Shown here: in pieces, positions 50,584 to 59,807 of the stretch
Numbering within the stretch: the first letter of the stretch is position 1
Layout: the number at the start of each line of letters is the position of its first letter
Source: Magnetominusculus dajiuhuensis
Lineage (GTDB): Bacteria > Nitrospirota > Thermodesulfovibrionia > Thermodesulfovibrionales > Magnetobacteriaceae
Assembly (NCBI RefSeq): GCF_046044395.1
Contig: NZ_JBJUSG010000004.1
Span: 4,955-68,954, forward strand
DNA length: 64,000 bases
Direction of reading: 5' to 3'
Notes under the pieces: model-generated
Database searches by the model: none
What the model was told of the DNA's origin: nothing
What the model saw: the letters and a program-made list of their open reading frames with translations, nothing else
Position numbers and translations under genes: made by a program

Positions 50584-53500
50584 TGAACATATCACGTCTG
50601 TTCATCATGAGGCCCGTTGCTACCATGCTCATCATGATAGCGGTGCTGTTGGCGGGGGCCATAGCCTATAAGCAGTTGCCGGTGTCGGCGCTGCCTCAGG
50701 TGGATTATCCAACAATCCAGATACGGACGTTTTACCCGGGTGCCAGCCCTGAGGTGATGACCTCCTCAATTACATCGCCGTTGGAGCGGCAGTTTGGCCA
50801 AATGCCCGGCCTTACGCAGATGACGTCAAACAGCTCAGGCGGCAGTTCCATTATCACACTTCAGTTCTCGCTTGACCTAAACCTTGACGTTGCTGAGCAG
50901 CAGGTTCAGGCGGCCATAAATGCGGCCTTTAATTTCCTGCCCAAGGATTTGCCAAACCCGCCCATTTACAGCAAGGTAAACCCGGCAGACGCCCCCGTGC
51001 TGACGCTTGCCCTTACCTCTGAGGCGTTAACCCTTCCACAGGTGGAAGACCTTGCCGAGACGCGGTTTGTACAGAAGATATCGCAGCTTTCGGGCGTAGG
51101 GCTTGTAAGCATAAGCGGTGGGCAGAAGCCTTCCATCAGGGTAAACGCCAACCCCACGGCCCTTGCCGCTTACGGCATGACCCTTGAAGATTTGCGAAGT
51201 GCCATAACCGCCGCTAATGTCAATCAGGCCAAGGGCAGCTTTGACGGCCCTAAACAGGCATACGTCATAGGGGCCAACGATCAGATTTTCGTGTCCAGGG
51301 ATTACAAAAAACTCATCGTGAGCTACAAAAACGGCGCTCCGGTTTATCTCACAGACGTCGCCAATGTAGTTGACGACGCGGAGAACATCAATCAGGCCGC
51401 ATGGATGAACACAACCGCGGCCGTTATCGTTAATATCCAGAGACAGCCGGGGGCAAATGTCATAGAGGTCGTCAACCGGATTAAAAAACTTATGCCGCAG
51501 CTCAAAAGCTCCCTGCCGCCATCCATCAATGTGTCCATACTGACTGACCGCACGGACACTATACGGCAGTCTATCAAGGATGTCCAGTTTGAGCTTTTTC
51601 TGGCCGTAGTGCTGGTTGTACTTGTTATATTCCTGTTCCTGCGCAATCTCCCTGCCACCGTTATTCCCGGCGTTGCCGTGCCTCTTTCGATTGCCGGTAC
51701 GTTTGGGGTTATGTACCTTATGGGATTTAGTCTGAATAATCTTACGCTGATGGCCCTGACAATCTCAACCGGCTTTGTGGTTGATGACGCCATAGTGATG
51801 ATAGAGAATATTTCAAGGTATATTGAAGAGGGCGAGGCACCTCTTGCCGCGGCCCTGAAGGGGTCTGAGCAAATTGGATTTACCATTTTGTCTCTTACCG
51901 TGTCTCTGATAGCGGTGCTTATCCCGCTTCTTTTCATGGGTGATGTGGTGGGGCGGCTATTCAGGGAGTTTGCCGTAACGCTGGGGGTTACGATTGTTAT
52001 CTCCGCCTTTGTATCGCTTACCCTTACGCCCATGATGTGCGCCAAAATCCTCAAACAATCCTCCTCTGCCCAGCAAGGGAAATTATATCTTGCCACACAG
52101 AATATCTTTGACAAAATCATTGAAGGCTATGGGAAGACGCTCAAGGTAGTTTTCAGCCACCAAACCCTGACAATCCTCGTGGCCATCTCAACACTGGTGC
52201 TTACGGTGGTATTATATCTGATAACTCCCAAGGGGTTTTTTCCGATTCAGGACACCGGCGTTATTCAGGGAATCTCCGATGCCCCGCAGTCCATATCCTT
52301 TGCCGAGATGTCGAGGCGGCAGCAGTTACTCGCGCAAATCATCACCGGGGACCCTGCGGTTGAGAGCCTCTCCTCGTTCATAGGTGTTGACGGCACAAAT
52401 ACGACGCTCAACAGTGGGCGTATCCTGATAAATTTAAAACCCCTCGCGGTGAGAAAAACCAGCGCCATTGATGTTATACGCCGCCTGAAACCGCTGTTAG
52501 ACAAGGCAGAGGGTATAACCCTGTTTATGCAGCCCGTACAGGACCTGACAGTGGATTCAAGGATAAGCCGCACACAGTTTCAATATACCCTTGAGGACCC
52601 AAGCGCTGACGAACTAAACGAACTCGCCCCTGCCATGATAAAGTCGCTTGAGGCACGCCCTGAGTTAAGAGACGTAAGCAGCGACAGGCAAAACGACGGG
52701 CTTAGGTTGTTTCTCTCTATAAACCGCGACATCTCGTCACGCTTTGGCATATCGCCGCAGATGATTGACGATACCCTGTATGACGCATACGGCCAGAGGC
52801 AGATATCAACGATTTTCACAGAGCTTAACCAATACAGGGTGGTTATCTCGGTTAACAACCAATACAAAAATAGTATCTCAGGGTTAAACGACATCTATAT
52901 TCGCGCCACAAATGGTGGACAGGTGCCGCTCAGTTCAATAGCAACGGTCTCTGAGACGACCGGCCCTCTGGTTATCAACCGGCAGGGGCAGTTTCCAGCC
53001 GCCACCGTATCGTTTAATCTGGCACCCGGCAAGTCCCTTGGCGACGCCGTTAAGGCTGTGGAAGAGACAGCACAGGCGATGCACCTGCCGGCAAGCATTA
53101 AGGGGAGTTTTTATGGCACGGCACAGGCCTTTAAGGTGTCGCTGTCAAACGAACCCATGCTTATTCTGGCCGCCCTTATTACTGTATACATTGTGCTGGG
53201 CATCCTTTATGAGAGCTACATACATCCTGTGACAATCCTGTCCACGCTTCCCTCGGCGGGCGTGGGGGCGGTGGCGTCTCTTTTGTTGTTCAAAATGGAC
53301 CTGGACGTAATAGCTATCATAGGGATAATACTGCTTATAGGGATAGTAAAGAAAAATGGCATTATGATGGTGGATTTCGCTCTGGAAGGGCAGCGCAAAG
53401 AAGGCAAGACCGCCGAGACGGCCATCTATGAGGCGTGCCTGCTTAGGTTTCGTCCAATAATGATGACTACAATGGCGGCGCTGTTGGGCGCTTTGCCCCT

Positions 53501-53663
53501 GGCGCTTAGTACAAGCGTGGGGTCGGAACTCAGACGCCCGCTTGGCATAACCATAGTCGGAGGCCTGATCCTCAGCCAAATCTTAACCCTTTACACAACG
53601 CCGGTTATTTACCTTGCCTTTGATAAAATATCCAAACGATTGATGAAGGTCTCAGAGGGTTAA
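50583..53663 (+). CDS. RND efflux pump subunit (HAE-1, MdtB-like)
   Basis: At 1026 residues it is a complete RND transporter: an N-terminal membrane helix after FIMRPVATMLIMIAVLLAG, the first porter loop (LPQVDYPTIQIRTFYPGASPE), helices 2-6 with the proton-relay Asp pair GFVVDDAIVMIENISRY, the second porter loop, and helices 8-12 ending with GIVKKNGIMMVDFAL and LRRPLGITIVGGL. The sequence is closest in character to MdtB of the MdtABC system, which works as a heteromultimer with a second RND subunit. That partner follows at 53818. Substrates cannot be predicted. Confidence 0.94.
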   Translation: MNISRLFIMRPVATMLIMIAVLLAGAIAYKQLPVSALPQVDYPTIQIRTFYPGASPEVMTSSITSPLERQFGQMPGLTQMTSNSSGGSSIITLQFSLDLNLDVAEQQVQAAINAAFNFLPKDLPNPPIYSKVNPADAPVLTLALTSEALTLPQVEDLAETRFVQKISQLSGVGLVSISGGQKPSIRVNANPTALAAYGMTLEDLRSAITAANVNQAKGSFDGPKQAYVIGANDQIFVSRDYKKLIVSYKNGAPVYLTDVANVVDDAENINQAAWMNTTAAVIVNIQRQPGANVIEVVNRIKKLMPQLKSSLPPSINVSILTDRTDTIRQSIKDVQFELFLAVVLVVLVIFLFLRNLPATVIPGVAVPLSIAGTFGVMYLMGFSLNNLTLMALTISTGFVVDDAIVMIENISRYIEEGEAPLAAALKGSEQIGFTILSLTVSLIAVLIPLLFMGDVVGRLFREFAVTLGVTIVISAFVSLTLTPMMCAKILKQSSSAQQGKLYLATQNIFDKIIEGYGKTLKVVFSHQTLTILVAISTLVLTVVLYLITPKGFFPIQDTGVIQGISDAPQSISFAEMSRRQQLLAQIITGDPAVESLSSFIGVDGTNTTLNSGRILINLKPLAVRKTSAIDVIRRLKPLLDKAEGITLFMQPVQDLTVDSRISRTQFQYTLEDPSADELNELAPAMIKSLEARPELRDVSSDRQNDGLRLFLSINRDISSRFGISPQMIDDTLYDAYGQRQISTIFTELNQYRVVISVNNQYKNSISGLNDIYIRATNGGQVPLSSIATVSETTGPLVINRQGQFPAATVSFNLAPGKSLGDAVKAVEETAQAMHLPASIKGSFYGTAQAFKVSLSNEPMLILAALITVYIVLGILYESYIHPVTILSTLPSAGVGAVASLLLFKMDLDVIAIIGIILLIGIVKKNGIMMVDFALEGQRKEGKTAETAIYEACLLRFRPIMMTTMAALLGALPLALSTSVGSELRRPLGITIVGGLILSQILTLYTTPVIYLAFDKISKRLMKVSEG

Positions 53664-53757
53664 CCACGTATGAAAGTCACCCAGCCTTTAGCCGGAGTAC
53701 TGAGGCCGCCAACGAGCGGCAGCCGGAACTCAATAGACAAAACGTGGCGGGATTTAT

Positions 53758-53799
53758 GGGGTGAAGGGGGGGTTACCCCCCCTTCGTCGTTAATCCTTT
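53758..53799 (+). repeat. G/C-run palindromic repeat, copy B
   Basis: GGGGTGAA, seven Gs, TTA, seven Cs and TTCGTCGTTAATCCTTT: 42 bp identical to the inverted copy A at 18925-18966. It lies between the two RND genes, where it could attenuate transcription within the operon. Confidence 0.85.
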
Positions 53800-53817
53800 A
53801 TTAGGGGCTGCCTTGAT

Positions 53818-56800
53818 ATGAAATTTGTTGAGATATTCATACATCGGCCGGTTGCAACCACGCTTATTACTGTTGCCGTGGTTTTGGCGGGGATACTGGC
53901 GTTTTTATCGCTTCCCGTGTCTCCTTTACCGCAGGTAGATTTCCCTACTATACAGGTAAGCGCGGGGCTTCCCGGTGCTGACCCTGAGACGATGGCAACT
54001 TCTGTGGCTGCCCCGCTTGAAAAACAGTTCACACGCATAGCCGGTGTCACTGAGATGACCTCCACAAGTAACCGCGGCTCAACCAGCGTTACGCTTCAAT
54101 TTGCGCTCGACAGGGACATAAACGGTGCGGCGCGCGATATTCAGGCGGCAATCAACGCCGCCCGCAGTGATTTGCCCATAAACCTTCCCGCCAATCCAAC
54201 GTACCGGAAGGTAAACCCTGCTGACGCGCCCATTCTTATCCTTGCCCTTATGTCCGACACCGTAAGCAAGGCACGCATGTATGATGTCGCCTCAAGCGTA
54301 CTGCAGCAGAAAATTTCCCAAATGAACGGGGTAGGACAGGTGTTTGTCGGTGGAGGGGCGCTCCCTGCCGTGAGGGTAGAGTTAAACCCCACGGCGCTAA
54401 ACAGATATAGTGTCAGCCTTGATAACGTGAGTAATATGCTCGCAAGGACAAATGTAAATCGCCCAAAGGGGCAAATCACTGAGGGCGATAAGCAATGGGA
54501 AATAATGGCCAATGACCAGCTCCACGGCGCTAAAGAGTACCTCCCTCTGATTATTTCCTTTAAGGATGGCATGGTGCTGCGCCTTTCAGACGTGGCCTCA
54601 GTTGTGGATTCAGTGGAGGATGTGCGGGTGGCAGGTATAGTTGACGGCAAGCCGGCCGTTATGCTCGTTATATTTCGGCAGCCCGGGGCAAATATCATAG
54701 AGACGGTACAAAGCATCAGGGATGTCCTGCCGCAGCTTAAAGCCGTCTTACCCGGCGGAGTAGATCTCTCAGTAGTGCTTGACAGGACACCGCCAATCAC
54801 GGGTTCGCTGACCGTTGTAAAACACTCGCTCGTGCTTTCGGGCATATTGGTAATACTTGTCGTATTCTGGTTTATTCGTAACGCGAGGGCTACACTTGCC
54901 CCCGCGGTTGCGGTCTTTGTCTCAATTACCGGGACATTTGCCGTGATGTATCTCTTAGGGTATTCTTTGAACAACCTTTCGCTTATGGCCATGACCGTGG
55001 CCACAGGGTTTGTCGTTGATGACGCCATTGTTGTGCTTGAAAATATATCAAGGTACAGGGAGAAGGGAATGCCCCCGCTTCAGGCGGCAATAGTCGGCTC
55101 TAAGGAGATTGCCTTTACGGTGATTTCGATGAGTTTGTCGTTGGTTGCCGTGTTTATCCCGATTTTACTGATGGAGGGGATGATAGGAAGGCTGTTTCGG
55201 GAGTTTGCCGTTACGTTGTCGGCCTCGATTTTAATCTCTCTGGTTGTCTCCCTTACGACGACGCCGATGATGTGTGCAACAATAATAAAACCCGAAGGTC
55301 CTGACGGCCCGGTCAAACACGGCTTTTTGTATCGAATCAGCGAAGGATTCTTTACCCGGATACTAAGGCTCTACGAGCGCGGCCTGAACGTGGCGCTGAG
55401 GCATTCGTTTTTCATGCTCTGCCTGACAATCCTTACGGCCCTGACAAGCGTCTATATGTTTATTACTATTCCAAAGGGGTTTTTCCCTGAGCAGGACACG
55501 GGGCGTATTGCCGGAAATATTCAGGCGGCCCAGGACACATCTTTTCAATCCATGAAGGGCAAACTTGAGCGCATCATCGGTATTATAAAAGAGGACAAAG
55601 ATGTCGAGCATGTGATGGGGTTTACGGGAGGTGGTGGTGGGTCAACCACAAACACAAGCCGGATGTTCATCTCCCTGCGACCGTTTGAAGTGCGAAAGTC
55701 CACTGCCCAGGAGATTATTAAAAGGCTTCGTGGTAAGCTCAGCGGTATGCCCGGTGCTTCCACTTTTTTGCAGTCCGTTCAGGACATACGCGTAGGGGGA
55801 AGGATTGGCGGGGCGCTCTACCAGTACACCCTCCTTGGCGAAAACAACCAGGAGCTTAATATGTGGGCGCAGAAGATGCGCCAAAAAATGCAGACTATCC
55901 CGCAGGTTGTGGACGTCAATAGTGATTTGCAGGACCAGGGCCGCGAGGTCACGCTTCAAATAGACCGGGCCGCCGCCTCACGCCTTGGCTTAACGCCGCA
56001 GATGATAGACTCCGCCCTATACGACGCCTTTGGCCAGCGCCAGGTATCGGTTACATATACCGCGCTCAACCAATACCACGTAGTCATGGAGGTAGCCCCT
56101 GAGTACTGGCAGCACGCCGACGCCCTAAACGATATATACGTATTTTCCACAACAGGAAACCGTATCCCATTAAGCGCCTTTGCCCACTATGTCCATACCA
56201 TGTCGCCTCTGGCGGTAAATCATCAGGGACAGTTCCCGGCAATAACGCTGTCGTTTAATCTTGCTATTGGTACGGCGCTTGGCGAGGGGGTAGCGGCAAT
56301 AGAGGACGCCGCACGGGAAATGGGGATGCCAGCAAGTGTGCGCGGGCAGTTCTCCGGCACGGCACAGGCCTTTAAGGCATCGCTTGCCAATGAACCATGG
56401 CTTATACTTGCCGCCCTGGTGACGGTTTACATAGTGTTGGGAATCCTGTATGAGAGTTTTATTCACCCGATAACAATACTTTCCACGCTTCCCTCGGCAG
56501 GGGTGGGCGCGGTTGCCGCCCTGTACATATTTCATACGGAGTTAAGCATAATAGCCATCATAGGGATAATACTTCTGATAGGAATAGTAAAGAAAAACGG
56601 TATAATGATGGTTGACTTTGCCCTTGAGACCGAACGTAAGTATGGTAAAAGCACCAAAGACGCGGTACACGAGGCGTGTCTGTTAAGATTCAGGCCGATA
56701 ATGATGACAACGATGGCGGCGCTTTTAGGCGCCTTGCCTCTTGCTCTGGGCAGCGGTGTTGGGTCGGAGCTTCGCCGCCCTCTAGGGATTACCATTGTTG

Positions 56801-56910
56801 GAGGATTGATTTTCAGCCAGATACTAACACTTTTCACAACTCCGGTGATATACTTATACATGGATAGATTAAGGTTGTGGGTTTTAAAAATAAGAAACAG
56901 GCGGGGATGA
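53818..56910 (+). CDS. RND efflux pump subunit (HAE-1, MdtC-like)
   Basis: This complete 1030-residue RND protein is paralogous to the preceding one: FIHRPVATTLITVAVVLAG, LPQVDFPTIQVSAGLPGADPE, GFVVDDAIVVLENISRYREKG in helix 4, and GIVKKNGIMMVDFAL near the end. Its periplasmic loops fit the MdtC branch. The pair probably assembles as a mixed trimer, as known for MdtB2C. It starts 155 bp after the first pump, with the palindromic repeat between. The outer-membrane factor gene follows after 3 bp. Confidence 0.94.
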   Translation: MKFVEIFIHRPVATTLITVAVVLAGILAFLSLPVSPLPQVDFPTIQVSAGLPGADPETMATSVAAPLEKQFTRIAGVTEMTSTSNRGSTSVTLQFALDRDINGAARDIQAAINAARSDLPINLPANPTYRKVNPADAPILILALMSDTVSKARMYDVASSVLQQKISQMNGVGQVFVGGGALPAVRVELNPTALNRYSVSLDNVSNMLARTNVNRPKGQITEGDKQWEIMANDQLHGAKEYLPLIISFKDGMVLRLSDVASVVDSVEDVRVAGIVDGKPAVMLVIFRQPGANIIETVQSIRDVLPQLKAVLPGGVDLSVVLDRTPPITGSLTVVKHSLVLSGILVILVVFWFIRNARATLAPAVAVFVSITGTFAVMYLLGYSLNNLSLMAMTVATGFVVDDAIVVLENISRYREKGMPPLQAAIVGSKEIAFTVISMSLSLVAVFIPILLMEGMIGRLFREFAVTLSASILISLVVSLTTTPMMCATIIKPEGPDGPVKHGFLYRISEGFFTRILRLYERGLNVALRHSFFMLCLTILTALTSVYMFITIPKGFFPEQDTGRIAGNIQAAQDTSFQSMKGKLERIIGIIKEDKDVEHVMGFTGGGGGSTTNTSRMFISLRPFEVRKSTAQEIIKRLRGKLSGMPGASTFLQSVQDIRVGGRIGGALYQYTLLGENNQELNMWAQKMRQKMQTIPQVVDVNSDLQDQGREVTLQIDRAAASRLGLTPQMIDSALYDAFGQRQVSVTYTALNQYHVVMEVAPEYWQHADALNDIYVFSTTGNRIPLSAFAHYVHTMSPLAVNHQGQFPAITLSFNLAIGTALGEGVAAIEDAAREMGMPASVRGQFSGTAQAFKASLANEPWLILAALVTVYIVLGILYESFIHPITILSTLPSAGVGAVAALYIFHTELSIIAIIGIILLIGIVKKNGIMMVDFALETERKYGKSTKDAVHEACLLRFRPIMMTTMAALLGALPLALGSGVGSELRRPLGITIVGGLIFSQILTLFTTPVIYLYMDRLRLWVLKIRNRRG

Positions 56911-56913
56911 TAA

Positions 56914-58476
56914 ATGTTTGATAAAATCTTATTAGTATCGTTGGTAGCATGTATGCTCTTAACCTCATGCGAGGTTGGCAAGGATTACGTAAGGCCGGAC
57001 ATGGCAATTCCAGCCGACTACAAAGAGGCAAATCTCTGGAAGACCGCACGGCCCATGGATAACGCAACGAAAGACGCATGGTGGGAGGTGTTTAACGACA
57101 GCCAACTTAACTCTCTTGAAAATGAGGTGAGCATATCAAATCAGAACCTTGCCGTAAAAGAGGCGCAGTACCGGCAGGCCCGCGCCCTCGTAGATTCGGT
57201 ACAGCTCTATCCTACGCTGTCAGCCGGGGCCTCATTTACCAGGAATCGAACCTCCGGAAACTTGACCAGCGGCGGCGGCTCGTCCTCCTCAGCCAACTCA
57301 AGCGCCACGCCAGCGCCATCATCCACAGGCACAACTGCTTCAAGCCCATCCTCCGGCACAAGCAAGTCCTCATCCTCCAGCGGCTCACAAACCACGAATA
57401 CGAATTATTCCCTGACCGCCACAATGAGTTGGGAATTAGATATATGGGGCAAATTAAGACGCACGATTGAGGCTTATCAGGCAAGCGCCGAGGCCAGTTT
57501 TGCTGACCTTGAGGCACTACGCCTTAGTACTCAGGCTGAACTGGCGCAGGATTATTTTCAACTGCGCGCCCTTGACTCTCAGCGTCAGATACTGAACGAG
57601 ACCATTGATGGCTTTGAGAAAACCCTCAGGATTGTAAGAAACCGCTATGAAAGCGGCATGACCGGCAAGGCCGATGTGCTTAACGCCGAGACGCAGTTAA
57701 AGACAACCGTTGCGCAGGCCATTGACCTCGGTGTACAGCGGGCAACGCTTGAACACGCGATAGCGCTCTTGATGGGCAAACCAGCCTCGTCATTTTCTAT
57801 ACCGTTTACGCCGCTTTCGTTTATGACGCCCGCCATACCAAACGGTGTGCCGTCTGAGTTATTGGAGCGCAGGCCTGATATAGCGGCGGCGGAGCGGCGG
57901 GTTGCCGCGGCGAATGCGCAAATCGGGGTGGCGGTGGCGGCGTACTATCCAAGCCTGACCCTCAGCCCTTCAAGCGGGCTGCAAAGCTCGGTGATTGACA
58001 AACTGTTCTCGTGGCCAAGCCTCGTGTGGTCGCTTGGGGCGCAGCTTACGCAGGCGATATTTGATGGCGGCCTTAGGCTTGCCGTAACTGAACAGGCGCG
58101 GGCCAACTATGACGCCGCCGTTGCCACATACAGACAGACGGTGCTGACAGCGTTTCAGGAGGTAGAGGATGCCCTGTCAACGAGTGAGATACTGATGGCC
58201 GAGCAGAGGGCGCAGGATGATGCGGTAAAGTCCGCAGCCGCCGCGTCGGCAGTTGCGTTAAATCAATACAAGGCGGGCATAATCGGCAGCGTTGAGCTTA
58301 TAGTAATCCAAAACATCGAGCTAAGCAACAGAAAAACCGCTGAGATAATCTCTGGCCGCATAATGGCAAACAGTGTGATTTTGATAAAGGCCCTGGGCGG
58401 CCCGTGGAATGTTAATTTATTGAATTTAAGACAACTGGAGCGGCCGCGCGAATCGGCAGCCGCAGAGACACGTTAA
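56914..58476 (+). CDS. Outer-membrane efflux lipoprotein (TolC/NodT family)
   Basis: A lipoprotein signal peptide ends at LLTSC (Cys about residue 19), typical of NodT/OprM factors. The two OEP repeats are visible: AWWEVFNDSQLNSLENEV with NLAVKEAQYRQARALVDSVQLYPTL, and the second beginning near RRPDIAAAERRVAAANAQIGVAVAAYYPSLTL. A Ser/Thr/Gly-rich insert of about 50 residues (~110-160) interrupts the first repeat, where the extracellular beta-hairpin loop is expected; this is unusual. It completes a tripartite pump with the MFP and two RND proteins. Confidence 0.93.
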   Translation: MFDKILLVSLVACMLLTSCEVGKDYVRPDMAIPADYKEANLWKTARPMDNATKDAWWEVFNDSQLNSLENEVSISNQNLAVKEAQYRQARALVDSVQLYPTLSAGASFTRNRTSGNLTSGGGSSSSANSSATPAPSSTGTTASSPSSGTSKSSSSSGSQTTNTNYSLTATMSWELDIWGKLRRTIEAYQASAEASFADLEALRLSTQAELAQDYFQLRALDSQRQILNETIDGFEKTLRIVRNRYESGMTGKADVLNAETQLKTTVAQAIDLGVQRATLEHAIALLMGKPASSFSIPFTPLSFMTPAIPNGVPSELLERRPDIAAAERRVAAANAQIGVAVAAYYPSLTLSPSSGLQSSVIDKLFSWPSLVWSLGAQLTQAIFDGGLRLAVTEQARANYDAAVATYRQTVLTAFQEVEDALSTSEILMAEQRAQDDAVKSAAAASAVALNQYKAGIIGSVELIVIQNIELSNRKTAEIISGRIMANSVILIKALGGPWNVNLLNLRQLERPRESAAAETR

Positions 58477-58518
58477 TATATGACATCTTTACTGCAATTA
58501 GTTTAGAATAAGTGTGAG

Positions 58519-58845
58519 ATGATAAAGGGGAAAAATATAGATAATTTGATGAGAGAGCTTAACTCTTTCCTTGAAGAGTTATACGGAGAGCGCCTGATGG
58601 GAGTTTACCTGTTCGGCTCCCATGCCCGCGGTGACAATGGTCTGGAATCGGACGTTGACGTGCTGATAGTCCTTGACGCTTTAGAAAACTATGCCCATGA
58701 GGTGGACCGCACAGGTTATCTGATTTCAAGGCTTTCTCTGGAATATGGTGTTAGTGTAAGCAGGGTTTTTATTCCGCATAACGACTGGCTGCACGGCGAT
58801 ACGCCTTTTATAGCAAATGTACGTACTGAGGCCGTTCCAGCATGA
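58519..58845 (+). CDS. MNT-type nucleotidyltransferase (antitoxin of HEPN/MNT pair)
   Basis: The 108-residue protein has the minimal nucleotidyltransferase motif GSHARGDNGLESDVDVLIV (Gly-Ser and two Asp) at residues ~34-52. In HEPN/MNT toxin-antitoxin pairs the MNT protein neutralises the HEPN RNase by adding AMP groups. The next gene overlaps its stop by 4 bp (ATGA) and encodes the HEPN partner. A TAGAAT box sits nine bases before the ATG. Confidence 0.85.
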   Translation: MIKGKNIDNLMRELNSFLEELYGERLMGVYLFGSHARGDNGLESDVDVLIVLDALENYAHEVDRTGYLISRLSLEYGVSVSRVFIPHNDWLHGDTPFIANVRTEAVPA

Positions 58846-59222
58846 TGGCGGCAACCCAAAAGCTTCTGGAAAAGGCATCAAGGGCAGTATTTGCCGCCAT
58901 GTCTCTATTAAAAAGGGGTGACATTGATTTCGCAGCCGGTAGAGCCTATTATGCAATGTTTTACACGACTGAGGCTTTGTTGAATGATAAAGGTGTTAAT
59001 TTCAGGAAACATGGCAGCATACACAGCGCCTTTGGTGAACATTTTGTTAAAACTGGCCTGATGGACAAAAGATTTCACAGATGGCTTCTGGATTCATATG
59101 ACAAACGCATACTGGGCGACTATGGTATTGAATCCACGTTGACCAGCGAAGACGTGAAGACCATGTGTGAGCAAGCAAATGAATTTTTGAGTGAGGCAAG
59201 AAAATATTTTGAGCCTGACTAA
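58842..59222 (+). CDS. HEPN-domain protein (toxin of HEPN/MNT pair)
   Basis: The 126-residue helical protein fits PF05168 HEPN: LEKASRAVFAAMSLLKRGDIDFAAGRAYYAMFYTTEALL, KHGSIHSAFGEHFVKTG, and YDKRILGDYG. An Arg-x5-His sequence (RKHGSIH) could be the RNase R-x4-6-H motif, although its position in the loop makes this uncertain. Coupled translation with the upstream MNT gene supports a working toxin-antitoxin unit. Confidence 0.82.
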   Translation: MMAATQKLLEKASRAVFAAMSLLKRGDIDFAAGRAYYAMFYTTEALLNDKGVNFRKHGSIHSAFGEHFVKTGLMDKRFHRWLLDSYDKRILGDYGIESTLTSEDVKTMCEQANEFLSEARKYFEPD

Positions 59223-59365
59223 TGTCGGGAACACTATGGACGCAGCCTGACCCCTCCTTAATATGTTTATCTGTCCTGTACCATATCAAGTTAATTGGGA
59301 TGTGTTCCTGAATTATAAAGCCCGATTTTTGGGTTTCCCCCATAAACTTGTGTTATAATGAGAGA

Positions 59366-59659
59366 ATGGAACGTAACGAAGCCATACGCCTATTAAAACA
59401 GCATGAATCCGACCTAAAGAGGCTTGGAGTGGAGCATCTTTTCATGTTTGGTTCAACCGCACGTGGTGAGGCTCGTAAGGATCCCGATGTTGATCTGTTT
59501 TTCGATCACCCTGAAGGATCAATGGGGCTGTTCAAGTTAATGGACATAAAGGATGCCGCTGCTGCAATTCTTGACTGCAAAACTGACATCATGACAAGGC
59601 GCAGCCTACACCATGTTTTGCGGGAGCAGATTGAGAAGTCGGCGATGCAAGTTTTCTAA
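59366..59659 (+). CDS. Second MNT-type nucleotidyltransferase (MntA-like)
   Basis: The protein of ~97 residues has FMFGSTARGEARKDPDVDLFFDH, the Gly-Ser...Asp-x-Asp active site of MNT enzymes. It belongs to a different subgroup from the one at 58519, the one usually paired with DUF86 (HepT) proteins. TATAAT (59354-59359) lies six bases before the ATG at 59366, so the mRNA is probably leaderless. Its partner gene, which starts in the stop codon (TAATG), is broken. Confidence 0.8.
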   Translation: MERNEAIRLLKQHESDLKRLGVEHLFMFGSTARGEARKDPDVDLFFDHPEGSMGLFKLMDIKDAAAAILDCKTDIMTRRSLHHVLREQIEKSAMQVF

Positions 59660-59711
59660 TGACTGGCCATTCGATCGTTCCCCGCCTGACTGATATCGTT
59701 GAAGCTATTGG

Positions 59712-59760
59712 GTCAGAAACGGGGACAGGCTACTTTATCGTTTCTAAAAGTAGCCTGTCC
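59712..59760. repeat. REP-like element, short form (49 bp)
   Basis: GTCAGAAACGGGGACAGG through ATCGTTTC (33 bp) is joined directly to TAAAAGTAGCCTGTCC (16 bp). The segments GGACAGGCTACTTTA and TAAAAGTAGCCTGTCC form a hairpin. The same two ends, 202 bp apart, border the long form at 60053-60303. Confidence 0.85.
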
Positions 59761-59772
59761 CTTTTTCCCCTA

Positions 59773-59801
59773 TTGATTAATATCAATGGATACGGTACAA
59801 T
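59773..59801 (+). promoter_or_regulatory. Sigma-70-like promoter (leaderless) of the small gene at 59808
   Basis: TTGATT (59773-59778), 17 bp, TACAAT (59796-59801), then six bases to the ATG. Confidence 0.7.
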
Positions 59802-59807
59802 GTAGGC

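Larger units (their letters stand above)
59659..59805 (+). pseudogene. Truncated HepT/DUF86-like HEPN gene
   Basis: The frame starts ATG at 59659 and encodes MTGHSIVPRLTDIVEAIG, which resembles the N-terminus of DUF86 HEPN proteins. At about codon 18 it runs into a REP-like repeat (59712-59760) and ends at 59805, so only a fragment of the expected ~110-130 residues remains. The antitoxin gene upstream is intact. Confidence 0.55.
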
